A stretch of 64,000 nucleotides of DNA from Akkermansia muciniphila (GTDB lineage: Bacteria; Pseudomonadota; Gammaproteobacteria; Burkholderiales; Burkholderiaceae_C), in the NCBI GenBank assembly GCA_943331105.2, contig CALQKH020000003.1:1-64000 (forward strand), given 5' to 3'. The notes beneath the pieces are model-generated. The model was not told the origin of the DNA. It made no database searches and saw only the letters and a list, made by a program, of their open reading frames with translations. Positions 34,601 to 42,888 of the stretch are shown here, in pieces; position 1 is the stretch's first letter; each line of letters begins with the position of its first letter. Made by a program: the position numbers and the translations under genes.

Positions 34601-34635
34601 ATTCAATGCATGATCTTTATAAATTTCATTGAATG
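34601..34635. promoter_or_regulatory. Candidate regulator site upstream of the indolepyruvate-oxidoreductase operon
   Basis: ATTCAATG (34601-34608) is a perfect inverted repeat of CATTGAAT (34627-34634) with 18 nt between. The right arm sits in an 11-mer (TTCATTGAATG) identical to one at the LysR promoter. The region is AT-rich and lies between divergent genes. Confidence 0.45.
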
Positions 34636-34698
34636 AACTTATACGTAAGATGCTCCTTGCCCCGCAGCATGCGGACACCACAACGCAAGGAGTGTGCT

Positions 34699-36855
34699 TT
34701 GGAAGTTTCATTTCACGAAGAAATCAAGGCCCTGCGCATGGGCGCAGGCGAGGTCTTTCACGGTGAGGGCATCCTGGCCATCACCAAGGGTCTGCTGCAG
34801 TCGGGCGTGAGCTATGTGGGTGGCTACCAGGGCGCGCCGGTCTCGCACCTGCTCGATGTGATGGTGCAGGCCAAGCCCTACATGGACGAGTTGGGCGTGC
34901 ATGTGGAAGCCTGCTCGAATGAAGCTTCGGCAGCGGCCATGCTGGGCGCGTCAATCCACTACCCGATTCGCGGCGCGGTGACCTGGAAGTCGATTGTGGG
35001 CACCAACGTGGCGGCCGACGCGCTGTCCAACTTGTCCTCGCCCGGCGTGACGGGTGGCGTGCTGATCGTGGTGGGCGAAGACTACGGCGAAGGTGCCAGC
35101 GTGATCCAGGAGCGCACACACGCCTATGCGCTCAAGTCGGGCATGTGCTTGCTAGACCCGCGCCCCGAGTTGGGCCAAATGGTCAACATGGTCGAACATG
35201 GTTTCAGGCTGTCCGAAGCGTCCAACATGCCAGTGATGATGGAGTTGCGCATCCGCGCCTGCCATGTGCGCGGCCAGTTTGTGGCCAAGGACAACCAAGC
35301 CCCCAAGCTGTCCAAAAAGCACCTGATCGATGAGCCGGCAGGCTTCAACTACATGCGACTGGCGCACCCGCCCGTGACCTTTGCGCAAGAAAAACGCAAA
35401 GTAGAGCACCGCCTGCCCGCTGCCCGCCAATACATCACTGAACAGCGCCTGAACGAACACTTTGAAGGCAGCACCCACCGCCACTTGGGCCTGATCGTTC
35501 AAGGCGGTTTGTACAACACGCTGATGCGGGCCCTGCAGCAGTTCGACCTGGCCGACGCCTTTGGCGTGTCCAGCTTGTCGGTGCTGGTGCTGAATGTGAC
35601 GTATCCGCTGGTGCCCGATGAGTTGGTGAATTTTTGCAAGGACAAGTCGGCCGTGCTGTTGCTCGAAGAGGGCCAGCCCGAATACATCGAGCAAGAACTT
35701 GCGCTGATGCTGCGCCGCCTCGATCTGCAAACCCCGCTGCACGGCAAAGACATGCTGCCCTCGGGCGGTGAGTACACCGCCGAAGTCATGGCCCAAGGCT
35801 TGCTGAAGTTTCTGGACCGCCATCAAGCGGACGCCGTGCCTGAGACCACGCGCCAATGGCTGGCCACCAACGGCGAACGCCGCCAACAAGTGCAAACCTT
35901 GTTGGGCAGTCCGGTGCCCGCAAGGCCGCCCGGCATGTGCATTGGCTGCCCCGAGCGGCCGGTGTTTTCTGCGCTCAAACTGGCGCAACAAGACGTGGGC
36001 CCAGTGCACATCGCGGGCGACATTGGTTGCCACGCGCTGGCCACCTTCGAGCCGTTTTCCTTTGGCCACTCCATCCTGGGGTATGGCATGAGCCTGGCCA
36101 GCCGGGCGGGTGTGTCGCCCGTCATGAAGCGGCGAGTGTTGTCGGTAATGGGTGACGGTGGTTTTTGGCACAACGGCTTGCTGACGGGCGTGCAAAGCGC
36201 GCTGTTCAATGGCGACGATGCGGTGCTGCTGATCTTCAAGAACGGCTACACCTCGGCCACCGGCACGCAGGACATCATCAACACGCCTACTGACATCGCC
36301 AAAGAACTGGCGGGTGACAAGCGCCAGAGCATGGTGCACACCAACCAGACCATCGAGTCCACGCTCAAAGGTTTGGGCGTGCAGTGGCTGCGCACGGTGC
36401 ATACCTACGAAGTGAGCCACATGCAAGCCACACTCACCGAGGCCTTTACCACCGAGTTTCAGGGCTTGAAAGTGATCGTGGCCGAGGGTGAATGCCAGCT
36501 GGAACGCCAGCGCCGCATCAAGCCCTGGCTGGCCTCGCTGCTGTCCAAAGGCGAACGCGTCGAGCGCGTGAAATACGGCGTGGACGAAGACGTGTGCAAT
36601 GGCGACCACGCCTGCATTCGCCTCTCAGGCTGCCCAACCTTGACGCTCAAAGACAACCCCGACCCGCTGAAAGTGGATCCGGTGGCCACCGTGATCGACG
36701 GCTGTGTGGGCTGCGGCCTGTGCGGCGAAAACGCGCACGCGGCCACACTGTGCCCGTCCTTTTACCGCGCCGAAGTGGTGCAAAACCCCAAGTGGCACGA
36801 ACGCCTGTGGGCCCGCTGGCAAGGCCTGGCCACACGTTGGCTGCAACCAGCTTGA
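34699..36855 (+). CDS. Indolepyruvate ferredoxin oxidoreductase alpha-like subunit (thiamine diphosphate and Fe-S)
   Basis: The 718-residue protein combines a pyruvate-oxidoreductase pyrimidine domain (N-terminal, GEGILAITKGLLQSGVSYVGGYQGAPVSH cited in part), a TPP domain with GDIGCHAL and VMGDGGFWHNG, CIGCPERP, and a C-terminal ferredoxin-like domain with CVGCGLCGENAHA. It should oxidatively decarboxylate an aryl-2-oxoacid such as indolepyruvate or phenylpyruvate to the acyl-CoA. A TTG at 34699 is chosen because AAGGAG lies six bases upstream; a longer frame from 34633 exists. It is followed 23 nt later by the partner subunit. Confidence 0.9.
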   Translation: MEVSFHEEIKALRMGAGEVFHGEGILAITKGLLQSGVSYVGGYQGAPVSHLLDVMVQAKPYMDELGVHVEACSNEASAAAMLGASIHYPIRGAVTWKSIVGTNVAADALSNLSSPGVTGGVLIVVGEDYGEGASVIQERTHAYALKSGMCLLDPRPELGQMVNMVEHGFRLSEASNMPVMMELRIRACHVRGQFVAKDNQAPKLSKKHLIDEPAGFNYMRLAHPPVTFAQEKRKVEHRLPAARQYITEQRLNEHFEGSTHRHLGLIVQGGLYNTLMRALQQFDLADAFGVSSLSVLVLNVTYPLVPDELVNFCKDKSAVLLLEEGQPEYIEQELALMLRRLDLQTPLHGKDMLPSGGEYTAEVMAQGLLKFLDRHQADAVPETTRQWLATNGERRQQVQTLLGSPVPARPPGMCIGCPERPVFSALKLAQQDVGPVHIAGDIGCHALATFEPFSFGHSILGYGMSLASRAGVSPVMKRRVLSVMGDGGFWHNGLLTGVQSALFNGDDAVLLIFKNGYTSATGTQDIINTPTDIAKELAGDKRQSMVHTNQTIESTLKGLGVQWLRTVHTYEVSHMQATLTEAFTTEFQGLKVIVAEGECQLERQRRIKPWLASLLSKGERVERVKYGVDEDVCNGDHACIRLSGCPTLTLKDNPDPLKVDPVATVIDGCVGCGLCGENAHAATLCPSFYRAEVVQNPKWHERLWARWQGLATRWLQPA

Positions 36856-36878
36856 AACGCTCATTTGAGAGACACACC

Positions 36879-38456
36879 ATGACCCAACCGATTTCCATCT
36901 TGCTCTGCGCCCTGGGCGGCGAAGGCGGCGGCGTGCTGGCCGACTGGCTGGTTGACGTGGCCCGCCACGCAGGCTATCCGGCGCAAGCCACCTCGATCCC
37001 CGGCGTGGCGCAGCGCACCGGCGCCACCACCTACTACCTCGAGGTCTACCCTCTGCCCCACAGCCAGCTGCAAGGCCGCTTGCCGGTGTTGGGTCTGAAC
37101 CCGCTGCCAGGCCGACTCGATGCGCTCGTCTCATCCGAATTGCTGGAAACCGCACGCCAAATTGGCAACGGCCTGGCTTCAAACGACCGCACGCTGGTGA
37201 TCAGCGCTTCCTCCCGGGCGCTCACCACCGCCGAAAAAATGACCATGGGCGACGGTCGTCGCCCTGAAGGTCCACTGCTCGATGTGGTGGCCGCGCACAG
37301 CCTGCGACACCATGTGATGGACATGGCCAGCCTGTGCCAGCAAAGCGGCACCATGGTGAGTGCCGTGATGCTGGGGTCCATTGCTGGCAGTGGCTTGCTG
37401 CCTTTTGACAGGGCGCATTACGAGGCCGTGTTGGCGGGGCCAAGTAGTTCGGCCGAGGCCAGTTTGCGCGGCTTTGCACTGGCTTTTGATCTGGTCAAGC
37501 GCCAGCGCGAACAGGCACACTATGTCGAACAGGTGATGAAACCTGCCGTGGCTGCACCCTCTGCCTCGGCTGTTTTGCCTGCAGATGTCGCCGCCAAGTT
37601 TCCAGCCGTGTTGCACCCCCTGATGGGCTTGGCGCACCAGCGCTTGGTCGAGTACCAAGGTCCGGCTTATGCCCGTTTGTATGTGCAGCGGCTCGAACGC
37701 TTGCAGAGTGCAGAAGCCCACGCCAACGACGCCAGCCACCCCGTGACCGCCGAGGCCACCCGTTGGCTGGCGCTGTGGATGGCGTTTGACGACATCATCC
37801 GCGTGGCTGACCTGAAAAGCCGCGCCAGCCGCTGGAGCCGGGTCACGCAAGAGGTCAAGGCGAAAGAAGGCGATGTGCTCAAGGTGTACGACCACTTCAA
37901 ACCTGGCGTCCCCGAGTTGGCTGCCCTGCTGCCGCAAGCCCTAGCCAACCATCTACTGCGCTGGGACCGTGGCCGCGTGGCCAATGGCAAAGCGCCTTGG
38001 TCCATGCCGCTCAAGGTCGCGCGGCATGCGCTGTGGGGCATGGCCAGCTTGCGCCTCTTGGCCAGCCTGCGCGTGCTGCGCCCACTGGGCAGCCGCTATG
38101 CCACAGAGCAAGCCCTGATCGAAGAGTGGTTGGGCGGCATCGAAGCCGCTACGCGCCAGTCACCCGCACTGGGCCTGGAACTGGCACGTTGCGGGCAGCT
38201 CATCAAAGGCTACGGCAGCACCAACGAGCGCGGCAAAGACAACCTGCTGCACATCCTGCGCCATGTGTGCGGTCCGGCCTCGAAAGTGCCGGTGACCGAG
38301 AGGGCTGAGGCTGTGGCCCGCATCCGCCAAGCGGCCTTGCAAGACGAAGCCGGTCAAGCACTCGACCAAGCTTTGCTGCAACACGGGGCCCCAGCGCGCC
38401 CTGTCAAGGAACAACCCGTGCTGTGGATGAAAAATCCAAGGCTGCAAAAGTCCTAA
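36879..38456 (+). CDS. Indolepyruvate oxidoreductase beta-like subunit with long C-terminal extension
   Basis: The 525-residue protein begins with the gamma/beta-type 2-oxoacid oxidoreductase domain (ALGGEGGGVLADWLVDVA, then GVAQRTGATTYYLE). Simple IorB proteins are about 200 residues long. The additional 300 residues form a helical, basic domain (YVQRLERLQ, WMAFDDIIRVADLKS and RVTQEVKAKEGDVLKVYDHFKP) that resembles the DUF6537 part of fused aerobic oxidoreductases. The product with the alpha subunit is probably a dedicated aryl-oxoacid dehydrogenase. A Crp/Fnr regulator gene converges on its end. Confidence 0.87.
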   Translation: MTQPISILLCALGGEGGGVLADWLVDVARHAGYPAQATSIPGVAQRTGATTYYLEVYPLPHSQLQGRLPVLGLNPLPGRLDALVSSELLETARQIGNGLASNDRTLVISASSRALTTAEKMTMGDGRRPEGPLLDVVAAHSLRHHVMDMASLCQQSGTMVSAVMLGSIAGSGLLPFDRAHYEAVLAGPSSSAEASLRGFALAFDLVKRQREQAHYVEQVMKPAVAAPSASAVLPADVAAKFPAVLHPLMGLAHQRLVEYQGPAYARLYVQRLERLQSAEAHANDASHPVTAEATRWLALWMAFDDIIRVADLKSRASRWSRVTQEVKAKEGDVLKVYDHFKPGVPELAALLPQALANHLLRWDRGRVANGKAPWSMPLKVARHALWGMASLRLLASLRVLRPLGSRYATEQALIEEWLGGIEAATRQSPALGLELARCGQLIKGYGSTNERGKDNLLHILRHVCGPASKVPVTERAEAVARIRQAALQDEAGQALDQALLQHGAPARPVKEQPVLWMKNPRLQKS

Positions 38457-38469
38457 AGGTCCAGCAGGC

Positions 38470-39105
38470 TCAAACCCCAGCCAGCTCACGCAAGGCTTGG
38501 GGATTGGGTAGACCCAACACACGGCCGCCACCGCTGATGAGTTGGCGCTCGCGCAAGTGGCGCAACACGCGGGAGAAAGTTTCGGGGGCGATGCCCAGTT
38601 GGGCGGCAATCGTGCGCTTGCGTTCTGTCAGCTTCACGGACAAGCCCCCCAAAAGCTCGTCGGGTACAGCATGGCGCAGCAGCCATTCAGCGCAACGCGC
38701 ATCGGCGTCCTTGGCCTGGCGGCTCACGGCCATTTCCGTTTGTTGGCGCTGCGAACGGGCCATGTCCATGAGCAATTTCTGCGAGGCCACGGGCAAGGCT
38801 TGCACCTCGGCCACAAAGTCGTCCACGCTCACGTACTGCACATGCACCTCGGTCTCGGCCACCGCATCGACCGCGTGAGGCAAGGCCAATAGGCCCGAAG
38901 CGGCTTCAAGCCAAAACGGCCCCTCGACCACGCCCAGCTGGTGCGCCATGTGGCCGTCTGCCATCACACCCAGCACCACGCGCCCCTGCATGACGTGCAA
39001 GATGTGGTCCACAGCATCGCCTCGGTGCTGCAACACGGTGCCTACCCCCAAAAGGGATAAGGGTGGAGCGGGCTCGGGCAGGGGGGACAAAGAGGTATCC
39101 AACAT
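38470..39105 (-). CDS. Crp/Fnr-family transcriptional regulator without N-terminal cysteine cluster
   Basis: The 211-residue protein has an N-terminal cyclic-nucleotide-binding-type beta-barrel and a C-terminal winged helix (ERKRTIAAQLGIAPETFSRVLRHLRERQLI, cited by its parts) with the E-x-x-S-R recognition pattern of Fnr/Dnr proteins. The N-terminus carries no cysteines, so it is not an oxygen-sensing Fe-S Fnr. It could sense NO, heme or a nucleotide. A TTGAC-N4-ATCAA box 45 bp upstream suggests autoregulation. It is convergent with the indolepyruvate-oxidoreductase operon. Confidence 0.88.
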   Translation of the reverse strand: MLDTSLSPLPEPAPPLSLLGVGTVLQHRGDAVDHILHVMQGRVVLGVMADGHMAHQLGVVEGPFWLEAASGLLALPHAVDAVAETEVHVQYVSVDDFVAEVQALPVASQKLLMDMARSQRQQTEMAVSRQAKDADARCAEWLLRHAVPDELLGGLSVKLTERKRTIAAQLGIAPETFSRVLRHLRERQLISGGGRVLGLPNPQALRELAGV

Positions 39106-39143
39106 ATTGGACCCGAATGTGCCAGAGCCTGAGAGACAAGCAT

Positions 39144-39157
39144 TTGACGCACATCAA
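39144..39157. promoter_or_regulatory. Fnr/Dnr-type box upstream of the Crp/Fnr gene
   Basis: TTGACGCACATCAA matches the TTGAT-N4-ATCAA consensus in nine of ten positions. It lies about 45 bp upstream of the regulator's ATG, and no other promoter shares the gap. Confidence 0.55.
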
Positions 39158-39242
39158 AGCAGTCAATCGATGCGAATCATTTCCAACACAAGCTCTGATT
39201 CAAACCCCAAAAGCTGCTGAAAGTGCCCATGGGGCACTCAGG

Positions 39243-40364
39243 TCAGGACTGCAACGTGAATGCCTCGTGCACGGCCGATTGCACGCCACCGCCCAAAATG
39301 GCGCCACCGCCAGCGACGTAAATCCAATCGCCGATCGCCACTGCCCCCACGGCGTGTCGCGGTGTGGGCATCGCAGCGTGCGACTGCCAGCTGTCCGTCT
39401 TGGGGTCGTAACTCTCCATTTGGCCAAACACAGTTTGCTGTCCAGGCCGATTGATGATGCCGCCCTCTCCTCCCATGGCAAAAAACCGGTCTCGGTAGAT
39501 CACCAAACCATGGCCTGATCGGGCTGTGGGCATGGGCGCGCGCAGCTCCCAAGTGTCACGCTCGGGCAAATAAACGTGGTGCAAGGCCGTGTTGTACTCG
39601 AAGGTGTTGAAGCGCCCACCCACCACATGGATGCGATTTTGATCAGCCACGCAGCCGACATGGTCACGCGCGCCCGGCAATGGCTTGCGGCGGCTCCATT
39701 GGTCAGTCTGGGGGTCGTACACCTCATGCCAGCCCACACTGGCACGCTCTTCCGTGGGTGCGGCTGCGCCGCCAATCAAATGCAGCTTGCCGCCCAGCGC
39801 TACTGCTGCTGCTGCGCCGCGCGGACGGGGCATGGGCGCCACCGTCGTCCATTTGTCCTGGCTGACATCGTAGACATAAGCGTAAGCATCGGGGTTGCGG
39901 TTTTGCTCGATGAAGCCACCAAAAGCGTAGATGCGCCCGTTCAACGTGGCCACCGCCACGTGGTTGGCACCTCGTGGCAATGCCGCAGCGTTGTGCCACC
40001 GATCGGTGGCCGGGTTGTACACATGGTGGTACCCCCGATCCACACGCCCTTCGCCGTAGCCGCCCACCACGTGCAAACGACCCGCCCACTCTGTGGCCCA
40101 GGCCATCTCGCTTCGGGGAATGGGCAAAGCGGCTTTGGGCACCCAGCGACCTTCAGGACCCTTGGGTGCAGGACTGACAAACGAGCGCTGTGCCGTCTGG
40201 TCTGCCGTCAGGTGGTGCGGCTGCCCTCCCTGCAAACGGGCATAAGGTTCTACCGCTGAAGGCAACACTGGCAAATCCGGATGGTGGTGGTGCGCCTGAG
40301 AAAAGGCCGCGTCAACGGCCAGTGTCGATGCGGCTGCGAAAAAAGTTCTTCGACTGATAGACAT
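39243..40364 (-). CDS. Secreted Kelch-repeat protein with Tat-like signal
   Basis: The 373-residue protein begins MSISRRTFFAAAS, a twin-arginine-type signal. The rest is a six-bladed Kelch propeller: repeated units with VVGG or AFGG, a W and P..T/RW pattern (for example NGRIYAFGGF, NRIHVVGGRF, DRFFAMGGEG and DWIYVAGGGA). A short His-rich stretch (AHHHH) follows the signal and may bind metal. Similar to N-acetylneuraminate epimerase or galactose-oxidase-type propellers, but no catalytic residues can be assigned. It lies 19 nt downstream of glycerate 2-kinase in the same direction. Confidence 0.85.
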   Translation of the reverse strand: MSISRRTFFAAASTLAVDAAFSQAHHHHPDLPVLPSAVEPYARLQGGQPHHLTADQTAQRSFVSPAPKGPEGRWVPKAALPIPRSEMAWATEWAGRLHVVGGYGEGRVDRGYHHVYNPATDRWHNAAALPRGANHVAVATLNGRIYAFGGFIEQNRNPDAYAYVYDVSQDKWTTVAPMPRPRGAAAAVALGGKLHLIGGAAAPTEERASVGWHEVYDPQTDQWSRRKPLPGARDHVGCVADQNRIHVVGGRFNTFEYNTALHHVYLPERDTWELRAPMPTARSGHGLVIYRDRFFAMGGEGGIINRPGQQTVFGQMESYDPKTDSWQSHAAMPTPRHAVGAVAIGDWIYVAGGGAILGGGVQSAVHEAFTLQS

Positions 40365-40383
40365 GCTTTTTCTCCTTAGAAAA

Positions 40384-41685
40384 TCACAACACCAGCATCA
40401 CCCTGAAATCGTTCACATTGGTGTGAGTGGGGCCGGTGATGACAAGATCGCCCAGTGGCTGAAAAAAGCCATAGGCGTCGTTACGCTGCAGGTGTTCGTC
40501 CACTTTGAGTCCCAGGGTCTGAGCACGAGCCAGTGTGTCAGGGGCCACTTGCGCCCCGGCATTGTCTTCGATGCCATCGATGCCATCGGTATCGGCCGCT
40601 AAGGCCCAAACACCTGACTGGCCCTGCAAGGCCTGCACCAGCCCCATGCAAAACTCTCCCGCCCGGCCCCCACGCCCTTTGGGCACGCCCACCGTTTGCG
40701 GCTTGATCGTCACCGTGGTTTCGCCGCCGCTCAGAATCACACAAGGCTTGATGAACGGCCCCAAGCCCTTGGCCGACGCACGGGCCAGCGCCGCATGCAC
40801 CTTGCCCACCTCGCGCGATTCGCCTTCGATCTCGTCGCTCAGGATGTAGGCATTGAGTCCCATCGCGCGGGCGGCCTCGGCAGCAGCCTCCAGCGACTGC
40901 TGGGGCGTGGCGATCATGTGCACGCTGTGACCTTTAAAGACAGCCGAGCCGGGCTTGGGCGTTTCCCAAACACCCGACTGCAAAGCCTGCAGCACCGAGT
41001 CGGGCACCGTGATGGCGTAACGCTTCAAGATGGCCAGCGCATCCGCGCAGCTGGTGGCATCGGGCACGGTGGGGCCGCTGGCGATGATGGACGGATCATC
41101 GCCGGGTACATCGCTGATGGTGAGTGTGACCACCCGCGCAGGGCTACATGCCGCCGCCAAGCGCCCGCCCTTGATGCGCGAGAGGTGTTTGCGCAGGCAA
41201 TTCATTTCAGAAATATTGGCACCGCTGGCGAGCAGTTGGCGGTTGATGTCTTGCTTGAGCTGCAAGCTGATGCCGTCGGCTGGCAAAGTCAGCAAAGACG
41301 AGCCGCCGCCCGAGATCAGGCACAACACCAGATCGTCGTCCGTCAGACCCTTCGTCAGTTCCAAAATACGCTCGGCCGCTTGCAAGCCCGCCGCATCGGG
41401 CACGGGGTGTGCCGCCTCCACCACTTCAATGCGTTCGGGCAAACCGGCAGGGCGCGGTGGTGTGTGGCCGTAACGCGTGACCACCAAACCCGACAGTGGG
41501 GCATCTGCCGGCCACAGCGCCTCGACAGCCTGGGCCATTGCGCCTCCGGCTTTGCCTGCACCCAACACCAAGGTGCGCCCCTTGGGGGGTGTTGGCAAAT
41601 GGGCCGCCGTGTTGTGCAGGGGCAGGGCGCGTTGCACCGCCACATCGTAGAGGTGGCGCAAGATGGTTTGAGGTTCAGTCTTCAC
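40384..41685 (-). CDS. ttuD: Glycerate 2-kinase / hydroxypyruvate reductase (MOFRL family, TtuD-like)
   Basis: The 433-residue protein has an N-terminal DUF4147 domain (VLGAGKAGGAMAQAVE, SGGGSSLLTLPADGI) and the C-terminal MOFRL domain (GGRAGEFCMGL, AADTDGIDG). Such enzymes phosphorylate D-glycerate or, as TtuD, act on hydroxypyruvate in tartrate breakdown. GTG 41685 is chosen because similarity starts there; a TTG at 41727 would add 14 residues, and neither has a good ribosome-binding site. Tartrate dehydrogenase and a Bug receptor lie next to it. Confidence 0.88.
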   Translation of the reverse strand: MKTEPQTILRHLYDVAVQRALPLHNTAAHLPTPPKGRTLVLGAGKAGGAMAQAVEALWPADAPLSGLVVTRYGHTPPRPAGLPERIEVVEAAHPVPDAAGLQAAERILELTKGLTDDDLVLCLISGGGSSLLTLPADGISLQLKQDINRQLLASGANISEMNCLRKHLSRIKGGRLAAACSPARVVTLTISDVPGDDPSIIASGPTVPDATSCADALAILKRYAITVPDSVLQALQSGVWETPKPGSAVFKGHSVHMIATPQQSLEAAAEAARAMGLNAYILSDEIEGESREVGKVHAALARASAKGLGPFIKPCVILSGGETTVTIKPQTVGVPKGRGGRAGEFCMGLVQALQGQSGVWALAADTDGIDGIEDNAGAQVAPDTLARAQTLGLKVDEHLQRNDAYGFFQPLGDLVITGPTHTNVNDFRVMLVL

Positions 41686-41830
41686 AAGGCAAGTGGTCAA
41701 AGATGCAAAAGCCAAGGATAAAGGCAATTGACATCAAGGCAGCATGCGACCAACGCTGCCCTGACGAATTGGCTGAAACCGACGAGACCAGTGCTCTGTC
41801 AAAACACAGCACGGCCCGTGAAATCCAATG

Positions 41831-42820
41831 TCAATCCGCGTAAACGCCAGCGGCCCTGATGACCGGTGCCCACTTGGCCACTTCAGACATGACAAAGGTC
41901 TTGTGTCCTGCTGGGTCGTTGCGCGCATCTGTGATCACTGTGGCGCCACCGGCCTCTTGCTTGCGAATGAAGTCAGTGTCTTTGACCGCTGCCTTGAGCG
42001 CATCGTTGAGCTTCTTCAGAATCGGTGCTGGCGTGCCTTTGGGGGCATACAAACCTTGCCAGATGGTGACCGAGAAGTCCTTGAGGCCAGCTTCTTGCAT
42101 GGTGGGGTTGTCTTTGAGCACCGGAGCGGTCAAACGCACAGGCGTGGTCACAGCAAAGGACTTGACACGCTTACCCTCAATTTGAGGAATGGTGGTGGTG
42201 GTCTGGTCGCACATCAAATCGACCTGGCCGCCAATCAAGTCGGTCATTGCGGGCGCCGTGCCTTTGTAGGGCACCGACGTCATGTCGACTTTGATGGTGG
42301 ATTGGAACAACATGCCGCACAAATGAGAAGCGGAGCCTGGGCCGGCATTGGCGATGTTGATCTTGCCTTTGTTGCTTTGGATCCAGCCCAACAACTCAGC
42401 CATGTTGTTGGCCGGCAAGCTGGGACGACCGATCAGGTTCATGGGGTTTTCGCTGACCAGGCCGATGTACTCAAAGTCTCTTTCCACGTTGTAGGGCAAA
42501 TTGCGGAAAAACGTGGGCAAGGTGGCCTGTGCAATGTGGGTGAACAGCAGCGTGTAACCGTCGGCTGGGGCTTTGGCCACTTTGTTGGCACCAATCGAGC
42601 CCGATGCGCCCGCAGAGTTATCGATCACGATGCTGTGGCCACCCATGAACTTGCTCATGGACTGTGCCAGGTCACGCGCCGCCTTGTCGGTTGGGCCGCC
42701 CGCCGCATAGGGCAAGACGAAGGTGATGGATTTGTTGGCAACAGGGTAATCCTGCGCCATCACGTTGGCAGAGGCCATGGCCGCACAGGCCAGGGCGACG
42801 GATAGAAACTTGAAGCTCAT
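41831..42820 (-). CDS. Bug-family tripartite tricarboxylate transporter substrate-binding protein
   Basis: The 329-residue receptor has a signal peptide ending NVMAQ and the mature start DYPVANKSITFVLPYAAGGPTD. VIDNSAGASGS and SVPYKGTAPAMTDLIGGQVDLM follow in the Bug order. AAAGG seven bases before ATG 42820 sets the start. Between tartrate dehydrogenase and glycerate 2-kinase on the same strand, it most likely binds tartrate or a related dicarboxylate. No transport membrane subunits are near. Confidence 0.92.
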   Translation of the reverse strand: MSFKFLSVALACAAMASANVMAQDYPVANKSITFVLPYAAGGPTDKAARDLAQSMSKFMGGHSIVIDNSAGASGSIGANKVAKAPADGYTLLFTHIAQATLPTFFRNLPYNVERDFEYIGLVSENPMNLIGRPSLPANNMAELLGWIQSNKGKINIANAGPGSASHLCGMLFQSTIKVDMTSVPYKGTAPAMTDLIGGQVDLMCDQTTTTIPQIEGKRVKSFAVTTPVRLTAPVLKDNPTMQEAGLKDFSVTIWQGLYAPKGTPAPILKKLNDALKAAVKDTDFIRKQEAGGATVITDARNDPAGHKTFVMSEVAKWAPVIRAAGVYAD

Positions 42821-42888
42821 GTTCAAACCTTTCAAAAATTGAGAGACAGAAAAACGTTCACCGAAAACTCAGAAAAACTTCATTCGAA

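Noticed and set aside
35152-36609. A 485-codon open frame antisense to the indolepyruvate-oxidoreductase alpha subunit
   Set aside because: His/Gln/Leu-rich shadow translation typical of the antisense of high-GC genes; the sense frame has intact TPP and Fe-S motifs.
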